Source: JAQAZP01 sp965531145 | Lineage (GTDB): Bacteria > Acidobacteriota > JAQAZP01 | Reading direction: 5' to 3' | DNA length: 15,014 nt | NCBI GenBank assembly: GCA_965531145.1 | Contig: CBESOE010000108.1 | Coordinates: forward strand, 1-15,014 | Shown: piece by piece, positions 1-6,887 of the stretch | How positions within the stretch are numbered: the first letter of the stretch is position 1 | Layout of the letters: each line of letters opens with the position of its first letter | Translations under genes and position numbers: made by a program | The notes under the pieces: model-generated | The model's input: only the letters and a program-made list of their open reading frames with translations | What the model was told of the DNA's origin: nothing | The model's database searches: none

Positions 1-153
1 GCCCTCAACGGTCCCGGTGGCTCCGGCGGTGGGTGTCACCGAGCCGTCCTGGGCCGTCGGCGCCGGGTCCCCCGAACCGGTGCAGCCCGCACCACAGAGC
101 AGGACCAGCAGCAGCGCTGCCGGAAAGAACCGGACTGGCGGGTGGTGCATCAT
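1..153 (-). CDS. Lipoprotein, N-terminal part only (truncated by window edge)
   Basis: This is an open frame of 51 codons read from an ATGATG at 153 to the window edge, with no stop. The ATG overlaps the TGA stop of the upstream octaheme cytochrome gene (ATGA), and GGAGG at 161-165 sits 7 bases before it, so translation start is well supported. The product begins with two Met and two His, then a hydrophobic stretch (FFPAALLLVLLCGAGC), followed by a Gly/Pro/Thr/Ala-rich linker. The Cys at residue 24 preceded by Gly-Ala-Gly is an acceptable though not perfect lipobox (position -3 is Gly rather than Leu), so a lipid-anchored periplasmic or outer-membrane protein is likely. The mature domain is outside the window. 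Its position as last visible gene of the bc-complex operon suggests a role in the same electron-transfer chain, but that is inference. Confidence 0.68.
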   Translation of the reverse strand, partial: MMHHPPVRFFPAALLLVLLCGAGCTGSGDPAPTAQDGSVTPTAGATGTVEG

Positions 154-2618
154 GGCCCTTCCTCCATGACAAGGCTGTCGAGGTAGACGGCCAGGTGCCC
201 GGTCTCATCCTCGTTCAACCCGTAGTCCGGCTCGAGGGCCGCGGGCACCAGTGCGTGGGGGTCGCGGAGCCAGGCGTGGAGGTAGTCGAAGGTCATGCGC
301 CGGCCCGCCTCGGTGAGGTTGGGGCCCGAGGTTCCGCCGTCGGAACCGATCATGTGGCAGGCCGTGCATCCTCGCTCCAGGTAGAGCCGTTCGCCCTTGG
401 CCGCCGACCACGAGGGATCACGCGGCACCGGGGGAATCCGCTGCTGGTGGGTGAACAGGAAACGGAGGCCGTCCACCAACTGGTCCACCTCGCTGTCGGT
501 GAGGTTGAGCCGGATCATCCGTTCCACCAGCAAGGGCCGGATGGCCTCGGGTGTTTTGAGGAAAAAGTGCAGATACTCCTTCTTGAAGCGGCTGCCGGTG
601 AGGTCCAGCTCGGGGGCCAGGTCACCGCCCCAGTTGCCCAGGCGGTGGCAGGAGCGGCAGCGCAGGTCGTCCACCAGACGGTCGAAATCGGTGGCCGGCG
701 GGGCAGCGGCCATGCGCGGGCCCCAGAGAGCCGGCGGCGCCGACGGATCGTTGAAATATATATACTCCGGCGGCGGCGGATTGTCCTTGAAGGCCATCAG
801 CACGGTGGTCAGGGCGAGGATCTCTTCCTCGGAGAAGATGTAGTCGGGCATCAGCAGGGTGTCGCGGAAAACCCGGGGGGTGCGCAGCTTGGTCATGGTC
901 CAGTCCAGGCGGGTCCGCGGCACGTCCCAGGCCCAGCCAAAGTCGAGCAGGTCCGCGGTCTTGGTGCCGTAGTCGGTGAGCTCGGTACTCACCTTCTGGC
1001 CGTTGACGCTGCCCGGCATCTCGTGGCAGCCAGCACAACCGTAGCGCCGGACCAGGGCCTCGCCAAGCTTGCTGTTCTCCGCAGAGGGTGCGGCCCCCTC
1101 CACCGGATCGGGAGTGTCGGGGAGGTCCCAGTCGACGAACTCCTGGGTGATGTATTCCACCAGGTCGAGACGCTCCTCGGCGGTGAAGCGGAAGTGGGGC
1201 ATCAGGGTTTCCGGGTCATGGGCCAGGGGGTTGTCCAGCCAGTCGTAGAGCCAGTCCCGGCTGACCTTGCTGGCCACGCGGTAGAGGTCGGGCCCAATGG
1301 TTCCCCCGATGCCTTCCAGTGCGTGACAGCTGATGCAGCGCTGCACCTGGAAGAGGGCCTTGCCGTTCTCGTAGGCCAGGTCCAGGTCCGCCGGTGCCGG
1401 CGGCGCCGGCGGCAGCTGCCGCTCCAGCAGGGTCAGCAGCAGGTGGTCGGAGATCTGCCGGATCTCTTCCTGTGGCAGCAGAAAATCGGGCATGTGGGTG
1501 GCCGGCAGGTAGTCCACCGGCTTGCGCAACCAGCGGTAGAGCCAGTCCCCACTCACCTTGTGAGCCACGGAGTTGAGCTTGGGCCCGGTGCGGCTCAGGT
1601 GTTTGAACGGCGCGGTTTCGTGGCAGCCGGTGCAGCCCTTGTCGGCAAAGAGCTGCCGGCCCTGCTCCAGCAGCGGGGCGGCGTCCAGGGCCGGGATGTC
1701 GGGCAGGCCGATCCGCTCGGGGTGGCAGGGCAGGCAGGAGCCCTGGGAGAGGTTGCGGCCCAGCACCGGCTGGTGGAAGTGTGCTTCCTGGCCAAATGCC
1801 TCGGCCAGCCTGGTGGCCAGGCCCTGGCCCTCGTGACAGATGGAGCAGCCGTAGGTCTGGAACGGGTGGTAACGCCCGATGTCAGAAAGCGAGTTGGGCA
1901 GGTGCGACTTCAGCGGCTCCGGGGCGCTGTTGAAATGAGGGTCGTCGATGCCCAGGTGACAGGTCACGCAGCGGTCCACCCGGCCTAGGTCCTGGTTGCT
2001 GATCTGCTCGATGGCCGGGCGCTGGGCCTCCAGCTTGATGATGCTGTTCTGCAGCTGTTTCACCTCGGTCTCCAGCAGCGTGATCTGTCTGGTGAGCCGC
2101 AGGCGTTCGCCGGTGAAGTCGGACAGCCGGGCGTCAAGGTCTTGCACCTCGGCCATGATCCGCACCTCTTCGGACTTCATGTGCCCCAGCCGCAGGTTCA
2201 GCTTGCGCAGGTCGGCCGCCCGCAGCTCCTTGTCCGGGTTGTCGTCGCTCATCTGGTGGTAGCGGATCTCCAGGGTCTGGTAGCGGGAGTAGTTCTTCTG
2301 GTAGTTGTCCACCGCGTCCTCGAGACGCTCCTGGGCCTCGGAAAGCCTCTCGGTGAGCCGCTCCAGTTCGGCCTTCCCCTCAGGGAGGGCCAGGCGGGCC
2401 TCCTCGGCGATGAGGGCCCGGCGCAGGTCGTCCAGGCCGTTCTCGTCGGAGTCCCGGCAGGCGATGGCCAGTTCCAGTTCGCCTTGCAACGCCGCCAGTT
2501 TCAGCTCCTGCCACTGGTAGAACTGCTCCTTCCACTCCGGGCGCCACTCCTCCCAGCAGAACAGGCCGATGAAAACCATGTTCACGGCCATCAGGATGAA
2601 GAACCAGCGGCGAATCAT
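150..2618 (-). CDS. Inner-membrane-anchored octaheme cytochrome c with long coiled coil
   Basis: The 822-residue protein starts with one membrane segment (about residues 5-21, preceded by two Arg), so the rest should lie in the periplasm. Residues about 35-205 are rich in Glu, Arg, Leu and Gln in heptad-like patterns and look like coiled coil, with a likely break near the Asp-Asn-Pro at 126-128. Eight CXXCH heme sites follow, with Cys at 217, 258, 295, 329, 428, 528, 654 and 751. The first three are closely spaced, with His-rich surroundings. The last five each begin a class I cytochrome c-like unit of about 100 residues. Methionine ligand candidates are M376, M473, M590 and M701; in the last unit this position is Glu796. 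The gene lies 28 bases after the subunit IV gene and is the likely cytochrome c subunit of that quinol-oxidising complex. The physiological acceptor cannot be told from sequence. Confidence 0.9.
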   Translation of the reverse strand: MIRRWFFILMAVNMVFIGLFCWEEWRPEWKEQFYQWQELKLAALQGELELAIACRDSDENGLDDLRRALIAEEARLALPEGKAELERLTERLSEAQERLEDAVDNYQKNYSRYQTLEIRYHQMSDDNPDKELRAADLRKLNLRLGHMKSEEVRIMAEVQDLDARLSDFTGERLRLTRQITLLETEVKQLQNSIIKLEAQRPAIEQISNQDLGRVDRCVTCHLGIDDPHFNSAPEPLKSHLPNSLSDIGRYHPFQTYGCSICHEGQGLATRLAEAFGQEAHFHQPVLGRNLSQGSCLPCHPERIGLPDIPALDAAPLLEQGRQLFADKGCTGCHETAPFKHLSRTGPKLNSVAHKVSGDWLYRWLRKPVDYLPATHMPDFLLPQEEIRQISDHLLLTLLERQLPPAPPAPADLDLAYENGKALFQVQRCISCHALEGIGGTIGPDLYRVASKVSRDWLYDWLDNPLAHDPETLMPHFRFTAEERLDLVEYITQEFVDWDLPDTPDPVEGAAPSAENSKLGEALVRRYGCAGCHEMPGSVNGQKVSTELTDYGTKTADLLDFGWAWDVPRTRLDWTMTKLRTPRVFRDTLLMPDYIFSEEEILALTTVLMAFKDNPPPPEYIYFNDPSAPPALWGPRMAAAPPATDFDRLVDDLRCRSCHRLGNWGGDLAPELDLTGSRFKKEYLHFFLKTPEAIRPLLVERMIRLNLTDSEVDQLVDGLRFLFTHQQRIPPVPRDPSWSAAKGERLYLERGCTACHMIGSDGGTSGPNLTEAGRRMTFDYLHAWLRDPHALVPAALEPDYGLNEDETGHLAVYLDSLVMEEGP

Positions 2619-2646
2619 CGCGGAAAACTCCAGTCCCAGGGAACGG

Positions 2647-3354
2647 TCAGAGGTTGAACCAGGGCGTGATCAAAATGTATTTCACGCCGAAGAGCAGCCG
2701 GAGAACAATCTTTATAGGGATCAGCAGCATCACTAGCATCAGGCTGACCGAAATGATGTATCGCCAGAAGCCGAGGCCGGGAAGCAGCTTGTCGTTGGTT
2801 TTCTGGGGCAGGTAGAACCCGATGCCAAAATAGGAGGCGAGCATGCCCAGGCCCAGCAGCGGGTGGAAGCTCCAGGCTTTCTCGTAGAGCGGCTTGTGCA
2901 GGCTCTGGTCCTCCCAGGGCCAGTACCAGGCCCATCCCGGGCCGCGGAACCAGACGCCGATGATGATCAGCACCGTCCAGAGCAGCATCCCGAAAAGAAA
3001 TCCCGAGATGACATAGCGGCGATTTCGAAATGAGTACACACCGGTGTCCCGGACGTTGTTGTCAACGTAGGGTAAGGCCAGCAACCCCACTACGATCAGT
3101 CCCGGCAGTATCACTCCGGCCAGCCAGGGGTCGAAGTAGACCAGCAGCTCCTGCAGCCCGAGGAAATACCAGGGCGCCTTTGCCGGGTTGGGGGTGGTGT
3201 TGGGGTCGGCCGGCTCCTCCAGCGGCGCGTCGATGAACCAGGACCAGGCCAGCAGCACGGCCAGCACCGCCAGGGCGGCCAGCATCTCCCGCGAGACCAG
3301 GTGGGGCCAGGCTTCGATTTTGCGCAGCGGCGTCCGCCCGTTGTCCTCGCTCAT
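2647..3354 (-). CDS. Cytochrome b C-terminal subunit (subunit IV/PetD-like, extended)
   Basis: This 235-residue membrane protein corresponds to the C-terminal half of cytochrome b, which forms part of the quinol oxidation (Qo) site. The diagnostic stretch is NPAKAPWYFLGLQELL at 56-71, followed by a hydrophobic helix at about 76-96. The Qo signature usually written PEWY reads APWY here (residues 60-63), so the catalytic Glu position is Pro. Membrane segments are near 24-41, 76-96, 116-135, 163-182 and 199-222, two more than in the roughly 160-residue cyanobacterial/plastid subunit IV. The extra C-terminal helices end in a basic stretch. The start codon overlaps the stop of the cytochrome b6-like gene (ATGA), which implies coupled synthesis. 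Family assignment is firm; substrate (probably menaquinol) is inferred from the lineage and the Qo variant. Confidence 0.93.
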   Translation of the reverse strand: MSEDNGRTPLRKIEAWPHLVSREMLAALAVLAVLLAWSWFIDAPLEEPADPNTTPNPAKAPWYFLGLQELLVYFDPWLAGVILPGLIVVGLLALPYVDNNVRDTGVYSFRNRRYVISGFLFGMLLWTVLIIIGVWFRGPGWAWYWPWEDQSLHKPLYEKAWSFHPLLGLGMLASYFGIGFYLPQKTNDKLLPGLGFWRYIISVSLMLVMLLIPIKIVLRLLFGVKYILITPWFNL

Positions 3355-4166
3355 CGGCTGGCCGCCTTTCTGTCCAGGGAGTAGCGGGAGGAGCGCTGGT
3401 GCGGCCGGGAGAAGCCGTCCTTGCGCACGCGCCAGAAGTGGAGCCCCATCAGCACCGAGGCGATGAGCGGGATGGCGATGCAGTGCCAGACATAGAAGCG
3501 GAGCAGTGCGTTGGCCCCCACCGACTTGCCGCCCAGCAGGGCAAAACGTACGTCATTCCCCGGGTTGGCGATGGAGAAGGGGCCCTCGGCCCCGATCACC
3601 GGCGTGGCGGTGGCCATGTTGGTGCCCACGGTGATGGCCCAGAAGGCCAGCTGGTCCCAGGGCAGCAGGTAGCCGGTGAAACTGAGCAGCAGGGTCATCA
3701 CCAGCAGCATCACGCCCACACACCAGTTGAACTGCCGCGGCGAACGGTAGGCCCCGTGGAGGAAGACCAGCAGCATGTGGATCCAGACGGTGAGCACCAT
3801 GCCATGGGCCGCCCAGCGGTGCATGTTGCGCAGCAGGCGGCCGAAGGGGACCACGTATTTCAGGTCCTTCATGTCCTGGTAGGCACGGGCGGTGTCGGGA
3901 AAGTAGTAGAACATCAACAGCACGCCGGTGACGGTGAGGATCAGGAAGAGCAGGAAGCTGATGCCCCCCATGCCCCAGGTGTAGGTGAAACGGAGGGCGT
4001 GGGGCTGGATTTTCGGCGGATGGAGGTGGAGGAAGAGGTTGCTGGTGATCTGCAGAAAGCGGTTGCGGCGGGTGTCCTCGTAACCGTGGCGAAAGACGGA
4101 CCGCCAGAGCTCGGTCTCCTTGAACCGCTTCCAGAGACTCTTGTGTCTTCCAGTTCGTTCAGACAT
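3351..4166 (-). CDS. Cytochrome b6-like subunit of a quinol:cytochrome c oxidoreductase
   Basis: The 271-residue protein matches the N-terminal half of cytochrome b, which carries both b hemes in a four-helix bundle. Histidine pairs H116/H130 (13 residues between) and H228/H243 (14 between) are the expected heme ligands; the 14-residue gap in the second pair is the b6f-type spacing rather than the 13 of bc1. Other landmarks are NMHRWAAHGMV (114-124), GYLLPWDQLAFWA (165-177) and RFYVWHCIAIPL (223-234). The residue aligning with the Cys that holds the extra heme c of b6f is Gly66, so covalent attachment of that heme is not expected. An N-terminal cytoplasmic extension of about 55 residues is basic. 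The gene overlaps the Rieske gene by 8 bases and the subunit IV gene by 4, consistent with one complex. Confidence 0.95.
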   Translation of the reverse strand: MSERTGRHKSLWKRFKETELWRSVFRHGYEDTRRNRFLQITSNLFLHLHPPKIQPHALRFTYTWGMGGISFLLFLILTVTGVLLMFYYFPDTARAYQDMKDLKYVVPFGRLLRNMHRWAAHGMVLTVWIHMLLVFLHGAYRSPRQFNWCVGVMLLVMTLLLSFTGYLLPWDQLAFWAITVGTNMATATPVIGAEGPFSIANPGNDVRFALLGGKSVGANALLRFYVWHCIAIPLIASVLMGLHFWRVRKDGFSRPHQRSSRYSLDRKAASR

Positions 4167-4725
4167 TCAGCAACGCGTCGGGTTCGTCCCACTCGCCGCG
4201 CTCCTCCCGGAAAAGCCGGCCACGATCGACAATGATATTGCCGTCACGGCCAAGGGATATCTTGAACCGTTCCAGGGGCCGGGGGGCCGGACCCTCGAAA
4301 TTGATGCCGCTGGCATGGAAACCGCTGCCGTGGCAGGGGCACTTGTACTTGTGCTCTTCTTTGCTCCAGATCACGGTGCAGCCGAGGTGGGTGCACTTGG
4401 CGTGCAGGGCGTAGATCCCTTCCTCGCTCCTGACGATGAAGGTCCGCTCGTTCTTCAGGTATTTCTGGCTCACCTTGCCCGTCTGGTAGTCGTCGGGGGA
4501 GCCGGCGCTGAAGGTGGTGGGCGGTTCGTAGAGCGCCCGGGGGAAGAAGAAGCGCACCAGGCCAACAGCCGAGATGATTATCGCCGCCCAGAACAGCCTC
4601 CAGCCGGCCATGGAGAAGAAATCCCGGCGGGTGACCCAGAGATGGCGGGGCTTGCGGCGCACCGCAGCCGGTGCGCTGTCCGCGGCCGTGCTCTCTTCGG
4701 GCTGCTGCTCCTCGTGCTGGTCCAC
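4159..4725 (-). CDS. Rieske [2Fe-2S] subunit of the bc complex
   Basis: The 188-residue protein carries the two Rieske boxes CTHLGC (111-116) and CPCHGSGF (129-136). The cluster ligands are C111, H113, C129 and H132, and C116/C131 form the usual disulfide pair. An N-terminal Thr-Arg-Arg-Asp-Phe-Phe at 32-37 followed by a hydrophobic segment (about 42-60) is a Tat-type signal anchor, so the folded head group is expected in the periplasm, tethered to the inner membrane. A roughly 30-residue acidic, Gln/Glu-rich segment precedes it. The chosen start is GTG at 4725, 7 bases after the cupredoxin stop; no strong ribosome binding site is visible, but the next Met (residue 39) would remove the Tat motif. 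It passes one electron per quinol to the c-type cytochrome of the operon. Confidence 0.95.
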   Translation of the reverse strand: MDQHEEQQPEESTAADSAPAAVRRKPRHLWVTRRDFFSMAGWRLFWAAIIISAVGLVRFFFPRALYEPPTTFSAGSPDDYQTGKVSQKYLKNERTFIVRSEEGIYALHAKCTHLGCTVIWSKEEHKYKCPCHGSGFHASGINFEGPAPRPLERFKISLGRDGNIIVDRGRLFREERGEWDEPDALLNV

Positions 4726-4732
4726 CTGCAGC

Positions 4733-5359
4733 TCACTTTCTCAGGGCGAGATCGAGGGTCACCTCCCCGGTCTCGGGAATCTCCACCTTCTCCACCGCCG
4801 GTTTCAGCTTCTCGTGCCAGGTCTTGATCTTGTAGGAGCCGGCCGGGATGCCGGAAATGCGGTAGGTCCCGTCCTTGTCGGTGATGGCGTAGTGCGGCGT
4901 CTCCAGCACGAGGATGAAAGCCGACATCTCCGGGTGGATGGTGCAGAGCAGCGGCACCAGACCAGACTTGTCAAAGGTGACCTGCTTGATCACCCCGACC
5001 TTGTAGGTGCCGAGGTTGAATTTCTTCACCGGGCTGGGGGAGAAGACATTGTGCGGGACCTCGTCGTTGTTGGGGAAGTCCACCGTGGTGCCCAAAGGCA
5101 CGCACATCACGTGGGGGATGAAGGTCAGCTTGCGCTGGTCCATCACCGGGTTTTCAGCAGGGACTGCCAACTGGTCCGCCGGGACCTTGTCCCCGAAGTA
5201 GATCACCACGTTTTCCGGGCTGCGGATGCCGCGCACGGTCACCGTGCCCACCAGGTCCCCGGCGAACACCACCGGCGTGGCGGCCAGCAGCGCCAGCAGC
5301 AGGAAACCGGCGGTGAGCTTCAGGGATGTGGTCATCAGAATCTTCATACTTCTTCTCAT
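4733..5359 (-). CDS. Periplasmic cupredoxin with carboxypeptidase-regulatory-like domain
   Basis: The 208-residue protein has a clear Sec signal peptide, with the hydrophobic core ending in TPVVFA before GDLVG, so it is periplasmic. The central part looks like a small blue-copper domain. A histidine in NNDEVPHNVFS and the trio CTIHPEM supply His, Cys, His and Met. The Cys-x2-His-x2-Met spacing is that of amicyanin-type sites. After it, ITDKDGTYRISGIPAGSYKIKTWHEK matches the carboxypeptidase regulatory-like (transthyretin-type) fold, and the end is a short beta-rich tail. This arrangement is seen in proteins annotated as MauL/methylamine-utilisation-like or plastocyanin-like. The ATG at 5359 has GGGAG 8 bases upstream; a second in-frame ATG four codons later is possible. 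Between a heme barrel and the Rieske gene, it may be a soluble electron carrier; copper binding is predicted, not shown. Confidence 0.85.
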   Translation of the reverse strand: MRRSMKILMTTSLKLTAGFLLLALLAATPVVFAGDLVGTVTVRGIRSPENVVIYFGDKVPADQLAVPAENPVMDQRKLTFIPHVMCVPLGTTVDFPNNDEVPHNVFSPSPVKKFNLGTYKVGVIKQVTFDKSGLVPLLCTIHPEMSAFILVLETPHYAITDKDGTYRISGIPAGSYKIKTWHEKLKPAVEKVEIPETGEVTLDLALRK

Positions 5360-5392
5360 CGATCATCTCCCTGCCGGTGTTGAGTGGGTTCT

Positions 5393-5424
5393 CCGCCGCC
5401 GCGGCGCGGGGCCGTTGACGGCGG
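5393..5424 (-). other. GC-rich intercistronic hairpin
   Basis: CCGCCG at 5393-5398 pairs with CGGCGG at 5419-5424 across a 20-base GC-rich loop, between the barrel gene stop and the cupredoxin start. No run of T follows on the minus strand, so it is unlikely to be a full terminator. It could act as an mRNA stability or processing element, which would let the barrel protein be made at a different level from the bc complex. In such GC-rich DNA a 6-bp stem can also arise by chance. Confidence 0.25.
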
Positions 5425-5438
5425 AAGGGAACTGCACA

Positions 5439-6731
5439 CTAGAAGGCGAGGTCGATCACCGCCTGGTACACGTCGCCATTGTAGTCGTCCTGGTAGAGCT
5501 GGGCCTCGAAGGCAATCCTGACGTTGGCCCGGATGGCCAGGGTCAGACCCGGCACCCAGCGCTGCAGGTCTTCCGGTTCGCTGTCGCGGATGTCGATGCC
5601 CTTTTCCAGGTCCTCGTACCGCAGGTAGCCGATCATCCAGGGAAGGAAGACGTAGTCGGCCTGGACAAACCAGGTGGAGGATTCCCACAACTCGTTCTGA
5701 CCGAAGGGATCGCTGTCCTCCTCGTCGATGTAGATGCCGAAGAGGTCGAGGCTGCCGAGCATCAGCCGGGCGTCAAGGGCCAGCCGCTTGACGTCGTTAT
5801 CCACTTCGTCGTTGATCGTCTCCACCCCGTCGTAGGCCGAGAGGCCCAGGGTGAAGGAGTTATCGGTCCAGTTGTCGGTCTGGGGCAGCTCGCCCCCTTC
5901 CTCGAGGACCTTGCTGTAGCCATCAATGCCGATGCCGCCGATCTTGTAGGAGATCCGGCCGAAGATGTCCTTGGTGTTGTTGTCGTCACGGAAGCCGTTG
6001 CTGCCGTTGGAGGCGCCCACGCTGTACTTGAAGTGGTGGCCGATGAGGCCGTCGATCTCCATGCCGCGCTGCCGCATGCCGTAGGTGAAGTCGCCCTGGC
6101 TGCGGTTGATCCCGTAGAGCAGTGGAACCGAGATGCCGACGAAGCGGGTCAGCGAGTAGGGCACGGTGGTCGGTTCCAGTTTGCCCAGCTTGATGTTGAA
6201 CGAGTTCTCGCCCAGGGTGTTGCCGAGGATGCTGTTGAAGCGGACAAATGCCCGGTCGAGGCTGCCGCCGTCGAGGTTGACCTTGCCGTAGGTGGAGATT
6301 TTGTCGCCCAGGGTGGTGCCCCAGAGGATCGAGGCTTCCCAGGGGGTCTGGAAGCTCGATTTACGCAGATCGTCATCGGGCCAGTAGGCCGCGCCAAAGG
6401 CGCCGCGGATGGCCAGCGGCACGTAGCGGGGCAGGGCTCCGGGCCAGGTGCCGTGGGGGAAGACATGCTTCCAGGCATCGGCGCCCATGGGAATGTCCGC
6501 CTGCTTCACCAACTCCTCGTCGTTGCCCACGAACCGGTAGCCGCTGTTGCGGAACCCTTCCCCGTAGGAATTCAACTTGGGGTAGATCACGTGGCAGGTT
6601 GTGCAGGATGTCTCGTACTTCCGGGCAAAGGCCGGAATGGCCGAGGCATCGACCTGGGTGAGGAGGGTGACGAACACGGCGAGCAGGATGATGGCCGTCA
6701 ATCCGCCAAATCTGGATCCTCTGAAGATCAT
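5439..6731 (-). CDS. Outer-membrane beta-barrel with N-terminal c-heme site
   Basis: From the ATG at 6731 the product is 430 residues. This start is chosen over the upstream frame opening at 6830 because AAGGAG lies at 6741-6746 and because it places a Sec signal peptide (hydrophobic 10-24, ending DASA at 28-31) at the N terminus. A single CTTCH heme site is at 43-47, inside the recognisable stretch IPAFARKYETSC, followed by HVIYPKLNSYGEGFRNSGYRF-like sequence. The remaining roughly 360 residues alternate polar and hydrophobic positions with many Gly, Tyr and Asp turns and end in Phe, as outer-membrane barrels do. The family of one heme plus barrel is widespread but poorly characterised. As first gene of the bc operon it may bring a heme to the outer membrane; whether it conducts electrons or only acts as a porin is unknown. 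Confidence 0.82.
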   Translation of the reverse strand: MIFRGSRFGGLTAIILLAVFVTLLTQVDASAIPAFARKYETSCTTCHVIYPKLNSYGEGFRNSGYRFVGNDEELVKQADIPMGADAWKHVFPHGTWPGALPRYVPLAIRGAFGAAYWPDDDLRKSSFQTPWEASILWGTTLGDKISTYGKVNLDGGSLDRAFVRFNSILGNTLGENSFNIKLGKLEPTTVPYSLTRFVGISVPLLYGINRSQGDFTYGMRQRGMEIDGLIGHHFKYSVGASNGSNGFRDDNNTKDIFGRISYKIGGIGIDGYSKVLEEGGELPQTDNWTDNSFTLGLSAYDGVETINDEVDNDVKRLALDARLMLGSLDLFGIYIDEEDSDPFGQNELWESSTWFVQADYVFLPWMIGYLRYEDLEKGIDIRDSEPEDLQRWVPGLTLAIRANVRIAFEAQLYQDDYNGDVYQAVIDLAF

Positions 6732-6740
6732 CGCGAAGGT

Positions 6741-6746
6741 CTCCTT
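6741..6746 (-). promoter_or_regulatory. Ribosome binding site deciding the start of the heme barrel gene
   Basis: AAGGAG on the minus strand, 9 bases before the ATG at 6731. It selects this ATG over the longer frame that opens at 6830, whose extra residues are hydrophilic and would bury the signal peptide. Confidence 0.7.
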
Positions 6747-6821
6747 GATGGAAGTATGACGCTCGTGGCCGGCATTCCCCTGCGCATCTGATTCCAGGGC
6801 TTTCTGCCGGTCTGGCCTTGG

Positions 6822-6840
6822 GATCAACAAATTGTTTATC
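6822..6840. promoter_or_regulatory. 19-bp dyad in the leader of the bc-complex operon
   Basis: GATcAACAAaTTGTTtATC has 9-base arms around a central base, with one mismatched pair (lower case c/t). It lies 91-109 bases upstream of the barrel gene start and about 40-60 bases downstream of the predicted transcription start. Its size and symmetry fit the operator of a dimeric helix-turn-helix regulator. The AT-rich operator stands out from the GC-rich surroundings. No regulator gene is present in the window to pair it with. Confidence 0.45.
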
Positions 6841-6887
6841 CCGGGGGTCGACTTTGACCGATAAGCCTTTTATTTTTCACGGTTAGA

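Noticed and set aside
33..1988. 651-codon open frame on the plus strand
   Set aside because: It lies wholly antisense to the octaheme cytochrome gene, has no domain, and its Val/Gly/Gln/Arg-rich composition is what reverse reading of GC-rich coding DNA gives.
5226..6791. 521-codon open frame on the plus strand
   Set aside because: Antisense to the heme barrel and cupredoxin genes; no recognisable motif, no ribosome binding site, and it spans two real genes and their gap.
6732..6830. Upstream start for the heme barrel (33 extra residues)
   Set aside because: The extension is hydrophilic and would precede the signal peptide; a good AAGGAG site stands before the internal ATG at 6731.
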